From: Bacteroidota bacterium
GTDB taxonomy: Bacteria > Bacteroidota > Bacteroidia > AKYH767-A > 2013-40CM-41-45
Length of the DNA stretch: 64,000 nucleotides
Direction: 5' to 3'
Assembly (NCBI GenBank): GCA_016721305.1
Contig: JADKIH010000001.1
Coordinates: forward strand, 372,001-436,000
This document shows positions 54,969 through 62,710 of the stretch, piece by piece. The position numbers were made by a program, and so were the translations under genes. Below the pieces are notes generated by a model, which saw nothing but the letters and a program-made list of their open reading frames with translations, did not search any database and was not told the DNA's origin. Each line of letters starts with the position of its first letter. The stretch's first letter is position 1.

Positions 54969-56063
54969 ATGAAAAGAACGGTGTTACTAGCATTACTTTT
55001 TATCGCTTGCCTGACCGGTGTGTTTTCAATCACAGCTGAAGGGCAAAATTTAGCAGCATACACCGACTATCGGGGATACTTGCACGCTTTCGATAACGGC
55101 TCATTTCACCAACTCGAATATCTTCCTGTACGCAATTATAAATATGGCGGATCAGCAGTTGCTTATGTAGACAATAAAAACGATTTCAGAGTCTATTCGA
55201 ATGGGCAAACGATTACCATGTTGAATGCTGCCGACTTTTCTTATTACATGACGGACTACTTAGTTGCATTCAAAGTTGGGAGCGTGCTCTACGTTTTTGA
55301 CCAGGGAGAAAAACGAACATTGTGCTATTACAATACTATCCTGGCCGTCAACGATAGCGTGATGGCCTTTTTCGACGACTCCAAAAACACATTGTTTGTT
55401 TATTACAATGGAAAAATGGCCGAGCTCGAAGACTCCTTCCTCGACAAACCGAAAGCCATCAAGACAGGAAACAACACGATTGCATGGGTGAATCAATCGA
55501 ATTTTTTCAATGTGTTCTATCACGGCGAAGTCCACAATCTTGATAATATTGCGCCGATGGCGTTTGAAGCAGGACAGGACATCGTAGCCTACGTTGATGA
55601 TTACGATAAACGATTTCATCTCTTCTACAAAGGCGACACGGCTATGGTAGAACCATTTGCTCCCGATTCGTTCAAAGTCGGTTTTGGAATTATGGCGTAT
55701 GTAGACCAAACCGGAAACTTTCGCTCATTCTACAATGGAGCAACACAACGTCTGCTTTCAGACCGACCTGATTATTTCGCTGTAAAAGGAAACACCATCG
55801 TTTATTCCTACAACAATTCGTTTAATGTTTTTTACAACGGCCAAGTCACCACCCTTCAAACAAGTTCCGTTCGTGATTATCAAATCGGCAACGACGGCGT
55901 CGCCTGGCTCGACGACAGCGGCAGATTAAAACTCTTTCTAAAAGGAAAAACATACACCGTCTCCTACGAGATCATCAACAAATATTTTCTCATCGGAAAT
56001 GTCCTCAAGTATGAAGTTGGGACGAATACGGTGGGGGTGTTTTTTGAGGGGAGGAATTATTAG
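54969..56063 (+). CDS. Secreted beta-propeller-like repeat protein, unknown function
   Basis: A 364-residue protein with signal peptide LLALLFIACLTGVFS. The mature part consists of repeats of 35-50 residues sharing a pattern like VAYVD-x-x-x-x-FRVFYNG (e.g. FFNVFYHGEVH, FRSFYNGATQ, FNVFYNGQVTTL), probably blades of a propeller. No sorting tail, no enzyme motif. It starts 9 bp after gldA, so may be co-transcribed. Unrecognised family. Confidence 0.7.
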   Translation: MKRTVLLALLFIACLTGVFSITAEGQNLAAYTDYRGYLHAFDNGSFHQLEYLPVRNYKYGGSAVAYVDNKNDFRVYSNGQTITMLNAADFSYYMTDYLVAFKVGSVLYVFDQGEKRTLCYYNTILAVNDSVMAFFDDSKNTLFVYYNGKMAELEDSFLDKPKAIKTGNNTIAWVNQSNFFNVFYHGEVHNLDNIAPMAFEAGQDIVAYVDDYDKRFHLFYKGDTAMVEPFAPDSFKVGFGIMAYVDQTGNFRSFYNGATQRLLSDRPDYFAVKGNTIVYSYNNSFNVFYNGQVTTLQTSSVRDYQIGNDGVAWLDDSGRLKLFLKGKTYTVSYEIINKYFLIGNVLKYEVGTNTVGVFFEGRNY

Positions 56064-56076
56064 CTTTTGGTTTGTA

Positions 56077-56313
56077 TGTAGTAAGTAGTAAGTAGTAAGT
56101 AGTAAGTTGACTTGTGGTGGGTGTACAGTAAATCCTGGAGTACAACTTCAATCTTAATCACAACATGAACTTGATTAACCCGATTTCTTCAAACATTTCC
56201 TTTAAATTTTACAACTCCCGACCTTATTCAATTTACTGATTTTGATACAGATATGCTTCAACGAAGCTGGTTAATTCCAAGTCAACTTACTACTTACAAC
56301 TTACCACTTACGA
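56077..56313. repeat. GTAGTAA heptamer inverted pair flanking 167 bp
   Basis: Left arm (56077-56112) is tandem AGTAAGT/GTAGTAA ending GTTGAC; right arm (56280-56313) starts GTCAACTTAC and continues as CTTACAA, CTTACCA units. The arms are inverted over about 31 bp with few mismatches. Nothing recognisable lies in the enclosed 167 bp. Region 56064-56354 has no gene. Confidence 0.8.
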
Positions 56314-56354
56314 AAACAGTTGCTAACAGCATCATTTGCGTAAGAAAATTTCCC

Positions 56355-56362
56355 TACTTTTG
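56355..56362 (+). promoter_or_regulatory. metK promoter -7 box TACTTTTG
   Basis: Exact TAnnTTTG, with TTG 16 bp upstream (CATTTGCG), about 9-11 bp before the riboswitch aptamer, so the transcript should begin with it. Confidence 0.7.
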
Positions 56363-56367
56363 CCCGC

Positions 56368-56436
56368 GAAAGTGGAAGGATTTGATTGTCACATATCGAC
56401 AATATTGCAACCACGGTAAAAAAAATGCTAAGGCAC
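56368..56436 (+). promoter_or_regulatory. SAM-II-type riboswitch (long-loop form) of metK
   Basis: The layout matches the SAM-II pseudoknot: P1 stem GTGG / CCAC (56372-56375, 56411-56414), the P1 loop with GATTTGA and TATTGCAA, and downstream TAAAAAAAATGCTAAGG, where GCTAA carries the conserved 3' part. An additional hairpin TTGTC-acatatc-GACAA is inserted in the loop, as in the Bacteroidota long-loop form. It precedes metK, the SAM synthetase, so SAM binding would repress by closing the translation region or causing attenuation. Not a match to SAM-I, which has a longer four-way layout. Confidence 0.8.
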
Positions 56437-56509
56437 TTGCTTTCCGCTCGCCGATCCTTCCCCTGAATGTATTATTTAGTATTAATTCTTAATTTCTAAA
56501 AAAAGAACC

Positions 56510-57778
56510 ATGCCTTATTTGTTCACATCTGAGTCAGTTTCCGAAGGACATCCTGACAAAGTAGCCGATCAGATTTCAGATGCACTGATTGACAATTTCC
56601 TTGCGTATGATGCGAAAGCAAAAGTTGCCTGCGAAACATTAGTAACTACCGGCCAGGTTGTACTGGGCGGTGAAGTAAAATCGAAAGCTTATCTCGACGT
56701 TCAGGAAATCGCTCGCGAAGTAATCCGTAAAATCGGCTACACTCGCAGCGAATATATGTTCGAAGCAGATTCTTGCGGTATCCTTTCTGCTATTCACGAA
56801 CAGTCTGCCGATATCAACCGTGGTGTTGAGAAAACAGATCCGTGGAAACAAGGTGCAGGCGATCAGGGTATGATGTTCGGTTATGCTTGTCGTGAGACAG
56901 ATAACTATATGCCACTTCCTTTGGAATTAGCTCACACTCTATTGCGTGAACTTTCTGCTATTCGTCGCGAAGGCAAGACGATGAAATATCTTCGTCCGGA
57001 TGCGAAATCACAAGTAACGATTGAATACAACGATAAACACCAACCGATTCGTATCGACACCGTGGTAATCTCTACACAGCACGACGATTTCGATAAGAAC
57101 GACTCTGTGATGTTGAAGAAAATCAAAGCCGATGTCATCAAAGTTTTGATGCCTCGCGTGATGAAAAAATTACCTAAACGCGTTCAGAAATTATTCAACG
57201 ATAAAATTAAATACCACATCAATCCAACCGGTAAATTTGTTATCGGCGGACCACACGGTGATACAGGTTTAACAGGTCGTAAGATTATCGTTGATACTTA
57301 TGGCGGAAAAGGCGCTCACGGTGGTGGTGCATTCTCCGGCAAGGATCCTTCGAAAGTGGATCGTTCTGCAGCATATGCTACACGTCACATCGCGAAGAAT
57401 CTGGTTGCTGCAGGAATCTGCGACGAAGTTCTCGTCCAGGTTGCTTACGCGATTGGTGTTGCTGAGCCGGTTGGCTTGTATGTAAACACATACAATACAG
57501 CTAAGGTGACTATGAACGACGGAGCTATCGGTAAGATGGTTGAAAAAATCTTCGACATGCGTCCTTACGCTATCGAACAACGTTTCAAACTCCGCACTCC
57601 GATTTATCTGGAAACAGCAGCTTACGGACACATGGGTCGCAAGCCTGAAACGAAGATTAAAATCTTCAACAAAGGCGAGTCAAACGAAAAACGCATCAAA
57701 GTTGAATTGTTCCCTTGGGAAAAACTCGACTACGTTAATAAGCTGAAGACTGCTTTCAAGAGCAGCTTTGCGAAGTAA
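56510..57778 (+). CDS. metK: S-adenosylmethionine synthetase
   Basis: Makes SAM from methionine and ATP. FTSESVSEGHPDKVADQISDA at the start (His and Asp of the active site), GAGDQGMMFGYA, and GGAFSGKDPSKVDRSAAYATR with the phosphate-binding Lys are present. Length 422 residues is standard. Intact, unlike many neighbours. Controlled by the SAM-II-type riboswitch 70 bp upstream, giving product feedback. Followed by a terminator. Confidence 0.98.
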   Translation: MPYLFTSESVSEGHPDKVADQISDALIDNFLAYDAKAKVACETLVTTGQVVLGGEVKSKAYLDVQEIAREVIRKIGYTRSEYMFEADSCGILSAIHEQSADINRGVEKTDPWKQGAGDQGMMFGYACRETDNYMPLPLELAHTLLRELSAIRREGKTMKYLRPDAKSQVTIEYNDKHQPIRIDTVVISTQHDDFDKNDSVMLKKIKADVIKVLMPRVMKKLPKRVQKLFNDKIKYHINPTGKFVIGGPHGDTGLTGRKIIVDTYGGKGAHGGGAFSGKDPSKVDRSAAYATRHIAKNLVAAGICDEVLVQVAYAIGVAEPVGLYVNTYNTAKVTMNDGAIGKMVEKIFDMRPYAIEQRFKLRTPIYLETAAYGHMGRKPETKIKIFNKGESNEKRIKVELFPWEKLDYVNKLKTAFKSSFAK

Positions 57779-57798
57779 CAATTCCTATAGATTTTGAA

Positions 57799-57828
57799 TA
57801 AAAAGGCTCCGGAGACGGGGCCTTTTTT
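57799..57828 (+). terminator. metK terminator
   Basis: AAGGCTCC-ggagac-GGGGCCTTTTTT hairpin with T-run, 20 bp after the metK stop. Confidence 0.85.
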
Positions 57829-57934
57829 ATTGAAGATTGAAGACGAGAATTGAAAATTGAGTATTGAAAATTGAAAATTAGGTTCGGAATACTTCCACCC
57901 TAATCCGCAATATTCAATCTTCAATCTTCAATAA
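57829..57934. repeat. ATTGAAx heptamer inverted array
   Basis: Tandem ATTGAAG/ATTGAAA units on the left and inverted CAATCTT/CAATATT on the right around a short spacer; same family as 47239-47323. Confidence 0.8.
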
Positions 57935-58011
57935 TATTTTGGTCGACGCTAAAGCCCATTTCGTCGGCAAAAATCCCCTGTTCGTCGGAATCGGTTAAAA
58001 AGGCCTCTTTT

Positions 58012-60084
58012 ATGTCGGACTTTTGCCGTTCTAAAACCGAACACGTGAGAAAGATTTTTATTGCAGCAATGTGCCTAACTATGGGCGCCCTTTCGTCTTG
58101 CCACAAAGATGAAGCCGCTGTTAGCTCAGCACCAACGAACACGAATCCTTTTGATCTTGAAGAAACCAATACTCCTGCAGGATTTAACTACCGTACGACA
58201 AGCGACGTAGATTTCGAAATTCAATTGAATGCACCTGATGGAAACCCGATTACCGGAGTACCTGTTACCATCAATAAATTGGTGAACGACTCACTGATTG
58301 AAATGTATACGATGATGACGGATGAAACCGGACTTGCTTCAGGATTGTTCAATGTACCGAGCTATATCACAGAGGTAGTCATCAGTCCGAATTACATCGG
58401 AGTACCTAACGACATTATCGTTCCGATCTCCGGAAATACGGTTACGCTTTCTTTGAGCGGTGCAAGAACATCGGCTCCGACTAATTTCTATCCGACCATT
58501 GTGAGCAATAACTCACAAAAAACTCAGACAATTTTACGTTACAAGTATCTGTCGCCTTACAATTCTCAAGGTGTACCAAGTGTGCTAGCTCCAAAAGATG
58601 TTGTCACATCACAGATGCTTACCTACATCAACAACTCTTTACCTGAAAGTAAGCCATTAACGACTACACATCCCACCTTTCTTAATCAAAATATTAATAC
58701 TGACTTAGACATTACGCAAGCAGCTGACGTTTGGATTACTTTCGTTCACGAAGGGGCAGGTTATACCAATACACTTTGCTATTACAAATACCAGACAAAC
58801 AATCCACCGACATCGTCTACACAAATTGATACAGCATACGTTGTGTTTCCAAATGCCTCTTATTACAATAGTGGTGGTGGTATGCGTAGTGGCGATAAAG
58901 TGTACCTGGGTGCATTCCCTGCAGGAACGAGCATCGGGTTTATCTGTGTATCGAACGGCTGGACAGGCGCAGGCGTAGGCGATGGCTACTCACAATTATT
59001 CTCCGACAAAAACCTGAATGTTCAAGCCAATGCGGCTCTTAAGCAACAAAGTGTTTTGCTTTACGATAACACCAACAAAATCTACTATCTCGGTTTCGAG
59101 GATATCAATCGTAATAGCGGAAGTTGCGACAACGACTTTAACGATATCGTCTTCTATGCGAAATCAAATCCTATTACAGCCATTTCGACACAAAACATGC
59201 CGTTAGCCGATAACGGACAAGATCAGGATCACGATGGTGTTTCGGATGTGTACGACGACTTTCCTACAGATGCTAATCTTGCCTACAAGAGTATTCTTCC
59301 CTCTGCAGGAAATTACGGAACTCTTGCGTTCGAAGATCTTTGGCCGGCAAAAGGCGATTATGACTTCAACGACCTCGTTGTTGATTATCAGTTCGAGCAA
59401 TGGTTGAATGCAAAAAATAAAGTGAAAGAGATGAAATGTCGATTTGCAATTCGAGCTGTTGGCGCTCACTATTCACACGGATTCGGATTCCAGATGAACA
59501 TTGGGTCTTCTGACGTTGCCAATGTAACCGGAATGCAGCTGACAGAAGGCACGGTTTCATTAAACACCAACAAGACAGAAAACAGTCAAAACAACGCTAC
59601 AATTATTGCATTTGACAACGACTACAAAGTTATTCACCGACCACAAGGCAACATGCTGAATACCGAAACTACAAAACCTTTCGAAACTCCTGATACAGTT
59701 AGCCTCAACATTACATTCGCCAATGAACGAACACAAGCAGAAATTGGTGCAGCACCTTTTAATCCGTTTATCATAGTTGGAGGAAATCGCGGCAAAGAAG
59801 TACACCTGGCGGGTTACTCTCCAACAAAGTTAGCCAACAAAACACTTTTCGGAACTCTTTCAGATAATACAAGTGACAGCAAAGCAGTTTTCTATAAGAC
59901 AAAAAATAATCTGCCTTATGCCATTCACCTTCCTGAAAAATTTACATATCCGGTTGAAAAGGCAGCGGTAAACCAGGGAAATTTAAAATTCATTGACTGG
60001 GCATCAAGTGGTGGATCGAGCTATGCAGACTGGTACAAAGATTTGTCCGGCTACAAGAACACCAACTACTTATTCATCAAATAA
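58012..60084 (+). CDS. LruC-domain lipoprotein with DUF4114 module
   Basis: A 690-residue exported protein. The N terminus (IFIAAMCLTMGALSSC) contains a lipobox, so it is lipid-anchored after about residue 30. A carboxypeptidase-like beta domain (FEIQLNAPDGNPITGVPVTINK) follows, then the DUF4114-like stretch GYSQLFSDKNLN to NDFNDIVFYA, a calcium-binding thrombospondin-type repeat (DQDHDGVSDVYDDFPTDAN), and the LruC domain with FEDLWPAKGDYDFNDLVVDY and FNPFIIVGGNRGKEVHLAGY. Probably surface-exposed in the outer membrane. Intact. Binding partner unknown. Confidence 0.88.
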   Translation: MSDFCRSKTEHVRKIFIAAMCLTMGALSSCHKDEAAVSSAPTNTNPFDLEETNTPAGFNYRTTSDVDFEIQLNAPDGNPITGVPVTINKLVNDSLIEMYTMMTDETGLASGLFNVPSYITEVVISPNYIGVPNDIIVPISGNTVTLSLSGARTSAPTNFYPTIVSNNSQKTQTILRYKYLSPYNSQGVPSVLAPKDVVTSQMLTYINNSLPESKPLTTTHPTFLNQNINTDLDITQAADVWITFVHEGAGYTNTLCYYKYQTNNPPTSSTQIDTAYVVFPNASYYNSGGGMRSGDKVYLGAFPAGTSIGFICVSNGWTGAGVGDGYSQLFSDKNLNVQANAALKQQSVLLYDNTNKIYYLGFEDINRNSGSCDNDFNDIVFYAKSNPITAISTQNMPLADNGQDQDHDGVSDVYDDFPTDANLAYKSILPSAGNYGTLAFEDLWPAKGDYDFNDLVVDYQFEQWLNAKNKVKEMKCRFAIRAVGAHYSHGFGFQMNIGSSDVANVTGMQLTEGTVSLNTNKTENSQNNATIIAFDNDYKVIHRPQGNMLNTETTKPFETPDTVSLNITFANERTQAEIGAAPFNPFIIVGGNRGKEVHLAGYSPTKLANKTLFGTLSDNTSDSKAVFYKTKNNLPYAIHLPEKFTYPVEKAAVNQGNLKFIDWASSGGSSYADWYKDLSGYKNTNYLFIK

Positions 60085-60115
60085 TACTTAAATTATTACC
60101 CCGATTACACTACCC

Positions 60116-60154
60116 GGCGGTGTCAGATGTTAAATTTGACGCCGCCTTTTTTTT
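60116..60154 (+). terminator. Terminator between convergent lruC-type and oxidoreductase genes
   Basis: GGCGGTGTCA pairs with TGACGCCGCC and a T-run follows, at the meeting point of both genes. Confidence 0.9.
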
Positions 60155-61383
60155 ATGTCAATTCAACAGGCTCATCGAGCAACTGGAACATTTTCGCTAC
60201 ATCAAACTTCTGTGCGATCTTATTTTCATTGAAAACAGACAGCAGAGAATCCATTGGCAGCATACCGGTTTTCTGCACTAAGTAGAATAAACAATACAAT
60301 GAAGAATTCTTTGCTCCTCCTCTTTCACGGAATGGGAAACGAATTACTTCGGCCTTTGTCTCAGGAACAGGAAGTGAGCTGTCTATAAACAATTTCCCTC
60401 CCTTCATATTTGCAATTGCTTTGCGCGAATATTCGAGGCCTTCTGTAGATGTAATACACATCACATCCGGATTCGGAGAACCGGTATAAAGAATTTCCTC
60501 CGGCGACAAAATCACTTCAGCTGCAGAAAAGCCTACGCCCACTGTAACCGGATAGCTGCCCTTCTTTGTTCCATTCAAACCTGCTGTGATGCCGGCCTTC
60601 ATCAGAAATTCGGCAGCAGCTTGCACTCCTTCTCCGGCTGAGCCGCAGAACATGAGTCGCAATGGCTGGTCTAGGTTGTTACTGAACTTCACATTTATTG
60701 CATCACTCTCGCTGAACAAGGGCTTCAAATCTGTCCGAACGCGTGTTTCATAACGCTCTTGCTCTTTATCGACGAATACTTTTAAATCCAGGCCGGCGTT
60801 TTCGATCACTTTCGAAAGCTTCATTCCCGGATTGGATTTTACTCCGTAGCTCGGGCAAATTTCCATCACTTCAATTACTGAAAATCCTTTTTTCGAAAAT
60901 GCTGTTGCCAACTGCTTAGAGAAATCAGAAATACCTTCTAATCTGGCTACATATTGGAGTAAATTCGCTTGGCTGTCCACCCGTCATTCCGTACAACATA
61001 TTATTGTGAATAACGACAGTCATATTAAAACCGTTGTGAGCAGCGTCAATCAGATGTTGCATTCCAATTGTCGCACCACCGTCACCGACAAATATAATCA
61101 CCTTTTTATCAGGATTATTCAAGGCCGCTGAAACGCCTGTCGCTAGGGCAATCGAACGACCATGCAAGCCATTAACGGTATGTGTCAAAAACGATTTATC
61201 GATGATACCATGGCAACCGATATCGGTTACGAGAATAACATCGAGGGGATTGTAACCGAGCAATTGCAAAGCACGCTCCGTATTAACGGCAACGTGATTG
61301 TGTCCGCATCCTTTACAAAACGGCAAAGGCGCATCGGTTAAAAAATCTACGGCAGATGTATGTTGATCGGTCTGGCTCATCAT
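60153..61383 (-). CDS. 2-oxoacid:ferredoxin oxidoreductase, fused TPP (beta) and gamma subunit, with junction damage
   Basis: The N-terminal part is the thiamine-diphosphate subunit: CKGCGHN with FeS-type Cys, DIGCHG, GVSAALNNPDK, GDGGATIGMQHLI and NNMLYGMTGGQ. It then leaves its frame at PSEFTP. The rest, in another frame, resumes with YVARLEGISDFSKQL, ICPSYGVKSN and a gamma-type domain LMFCGSAGEGVQAAAEFLMKAG. Family members have an additional stretch between MTGGQ and YVAR that is lacking here, so an out-of-frame deletion rather than a single-base error is likely. Acts with the alpha subunit gene, overlapping by ATGA. Confidence 0.85.
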
Positions 61384-62501
61384 GATAAAATTGAATCGAT
61401 AATTCTGGATGGAGTAATCATTTCCGCAATTCCATTTACTCCTATTACATTCTTATTTCCGGCTTCACCGAAAAGAATATGACGATATTGTCCGGTTAGA
61501 TTCTCTTCTGCAATCACCACCTTAGCATACTTCGAAAAGATCTCGAAGTATGCGGGTGGTACCGGTAATAATGTCTTTGGAATAAACAATGAAACTTTCT
61601 TTCCCTGACGACGAAGAAGTTTAACAGCTTCCCTACTTGCTGAAGCTGTAATTCCATAGGAAACCAAAAGTGTATCGGCTCCCTCCTGTTGATCATATTC
61701 GTAGTAAGTGTGATCTTTCAAATTACGGCGATGCTTTTCATCAAGGCGCTTTGTGTTATCAATCGCTTCTTTCGACGTATTTTGAATAATTCCTTTTTTA
61801 TCGTGTGTCGATGCTGTTAAACGAACCTGATGTTTCGTATTTCCTACAGGCAAAAATTCAGGCACTAACGATTCTCCGGTTTGATATGGCACATATGTTT
61901 CATCGCCTGAATAATGTTTGCGCTCAATTTTTTTGATCTCCGGTAAATGAGCGATAGAAAAACTCGAAAGCGTCATAATCTCTTCCTTCGAAGTAAGCAG
62001 CACAACAGGAGTACGTAAATCAATGGCCATCTTCATCGCCTTGTTAGACATTTCCCAGCAATCGTCCATGCTACTCACGCTGATCACAGGTAGAGTAAAA
62101 CCTCCGGATATCGTTCCGTTGAGTAATGACAAATCTCCCTGCGCTCCGCATGTTGCTGTTCCGGTTGCAGGTCCGAGTCGCTGTACGAGAATGATGAGCA
62201 TTGGCAGCTCCATCATATACGCCATATTTACCGACTCAAGCATCAATGCAAATCCCGGAAATGCCGAAGCAGTGACAGGAAACTTTCCCGTGCTCGCAAA
62301 ACCACACATCCATTGCAAAGTCGATATTTCATCGGGCGCTGCAAAGAACGACGGAAAGCGTTCGTGTGAATAAACGTAGAGTAAATTAGCAGGCGTAATC
62401 GGATATCCGATATACACATCTGCTCCCGATCGGGCCAACGACTCCACAATCAATTCGGAGCCATCCATGATCAGCTTTTTCTCAGCTACTTCTGCCAACA
62501 T
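61380..62501 (-). CDS. 2-oxoacid:ferredoxin oxidoreductase alpha subunit
   Basis: A 373-residue pyruvate/2-oxoisovalerate-type ferredoxin oxidoreductase alpha chain. GSELIVESLARSGADVYIGYPITPANLL, FASTGKFPVTASAFPGFALM, GPATGTATCGAQGDL and ADTLLVSYGITASASREAVKLLRRQGKKV mark domains I and II, which bind TPP and CoA. I use the ATG at 62501. Its stop overlaps the beta gene start. Catalyses reversible oxidative decarboxylation with ferredoxin; the acyl substrate is not settled by sequence, and branched-chain or 2-oxoglutarate types are possible. Confidence 0.9.
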   Translation of the reverse strand: MLAEVAEKKLIMDGSELIVESLARSGADVYIGYPITPANLLYVYSHERFPSFFAAPDEISTLQWMCGFASTGKFPVTASAFPGFALMLESVNMAYMMELPMLIILVQRLGPATGTATCGAQGDLSLLNGTISGGFTLPVISVSSMDDCWEMSNKAMKMAIDLRTPVVLLTSKEEIMTLSSFSIAHLPEIKKIERKHYSGDETYVPYQTGESLVPEFLPVGNTKHQVRLTASTHDKKGIIQNTSKEAIDNTKRLDEKHRRNLKDHTYYEYDQQEGADTLLVSYGITASASREAVKLLRRQGKKVSLFIPKTLLPVPPAYFEIFSKYAKVVIAEENLTGQYRHILFGEAGNKNVIGVNGIAEMITPSRIIDSILS

Positions 62502-62565
62502 AAGCTTTAGTTTTATCAACTAAAAGTATCGGGAAATGGGCAGGGAGCGAATGACAACGATCAGT

Positions 62566-62709
62566 TATAATTCAGAATTTAGAATTTAAAATTCAGAAAA
62601 TAGATGCCAAAAACACCGGAATTAATTCAGAATTACAGAAGAACCCCTAAAAATTACATCAAAAAGCACATAGACCCTTCTGAATTCAGAATTCTAAATT
62701 TTAAATTCC
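62566..62709. repeat. AATTCAG/AATTTAG inverted heptamer arrays
   Basis: Left arm at 62566-62600 and inverted right arm at 62678-62709, separated by about 80 bp without a gene; the same family as at 3.5 and 4.0 kb. Confidence 0.75.
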
Positions 62710-62710
62710 A

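Noticed and set aside
56368..56460. SAM-I riboswitch upstream of metK
   Set aside because: The four-way junction and GCAACC followed by a long P3/P4 are not present; order and spacing fit the compact SAM-II pseudoknot instead.
680..61383. Use of an alternative genetic code or general programmed frameshifting
   Set aside because: Breaks need shifts in either direction, occur at unrelated sequences and are absent from many long genes; stops TAA, TAG and TGA all end genes normally.
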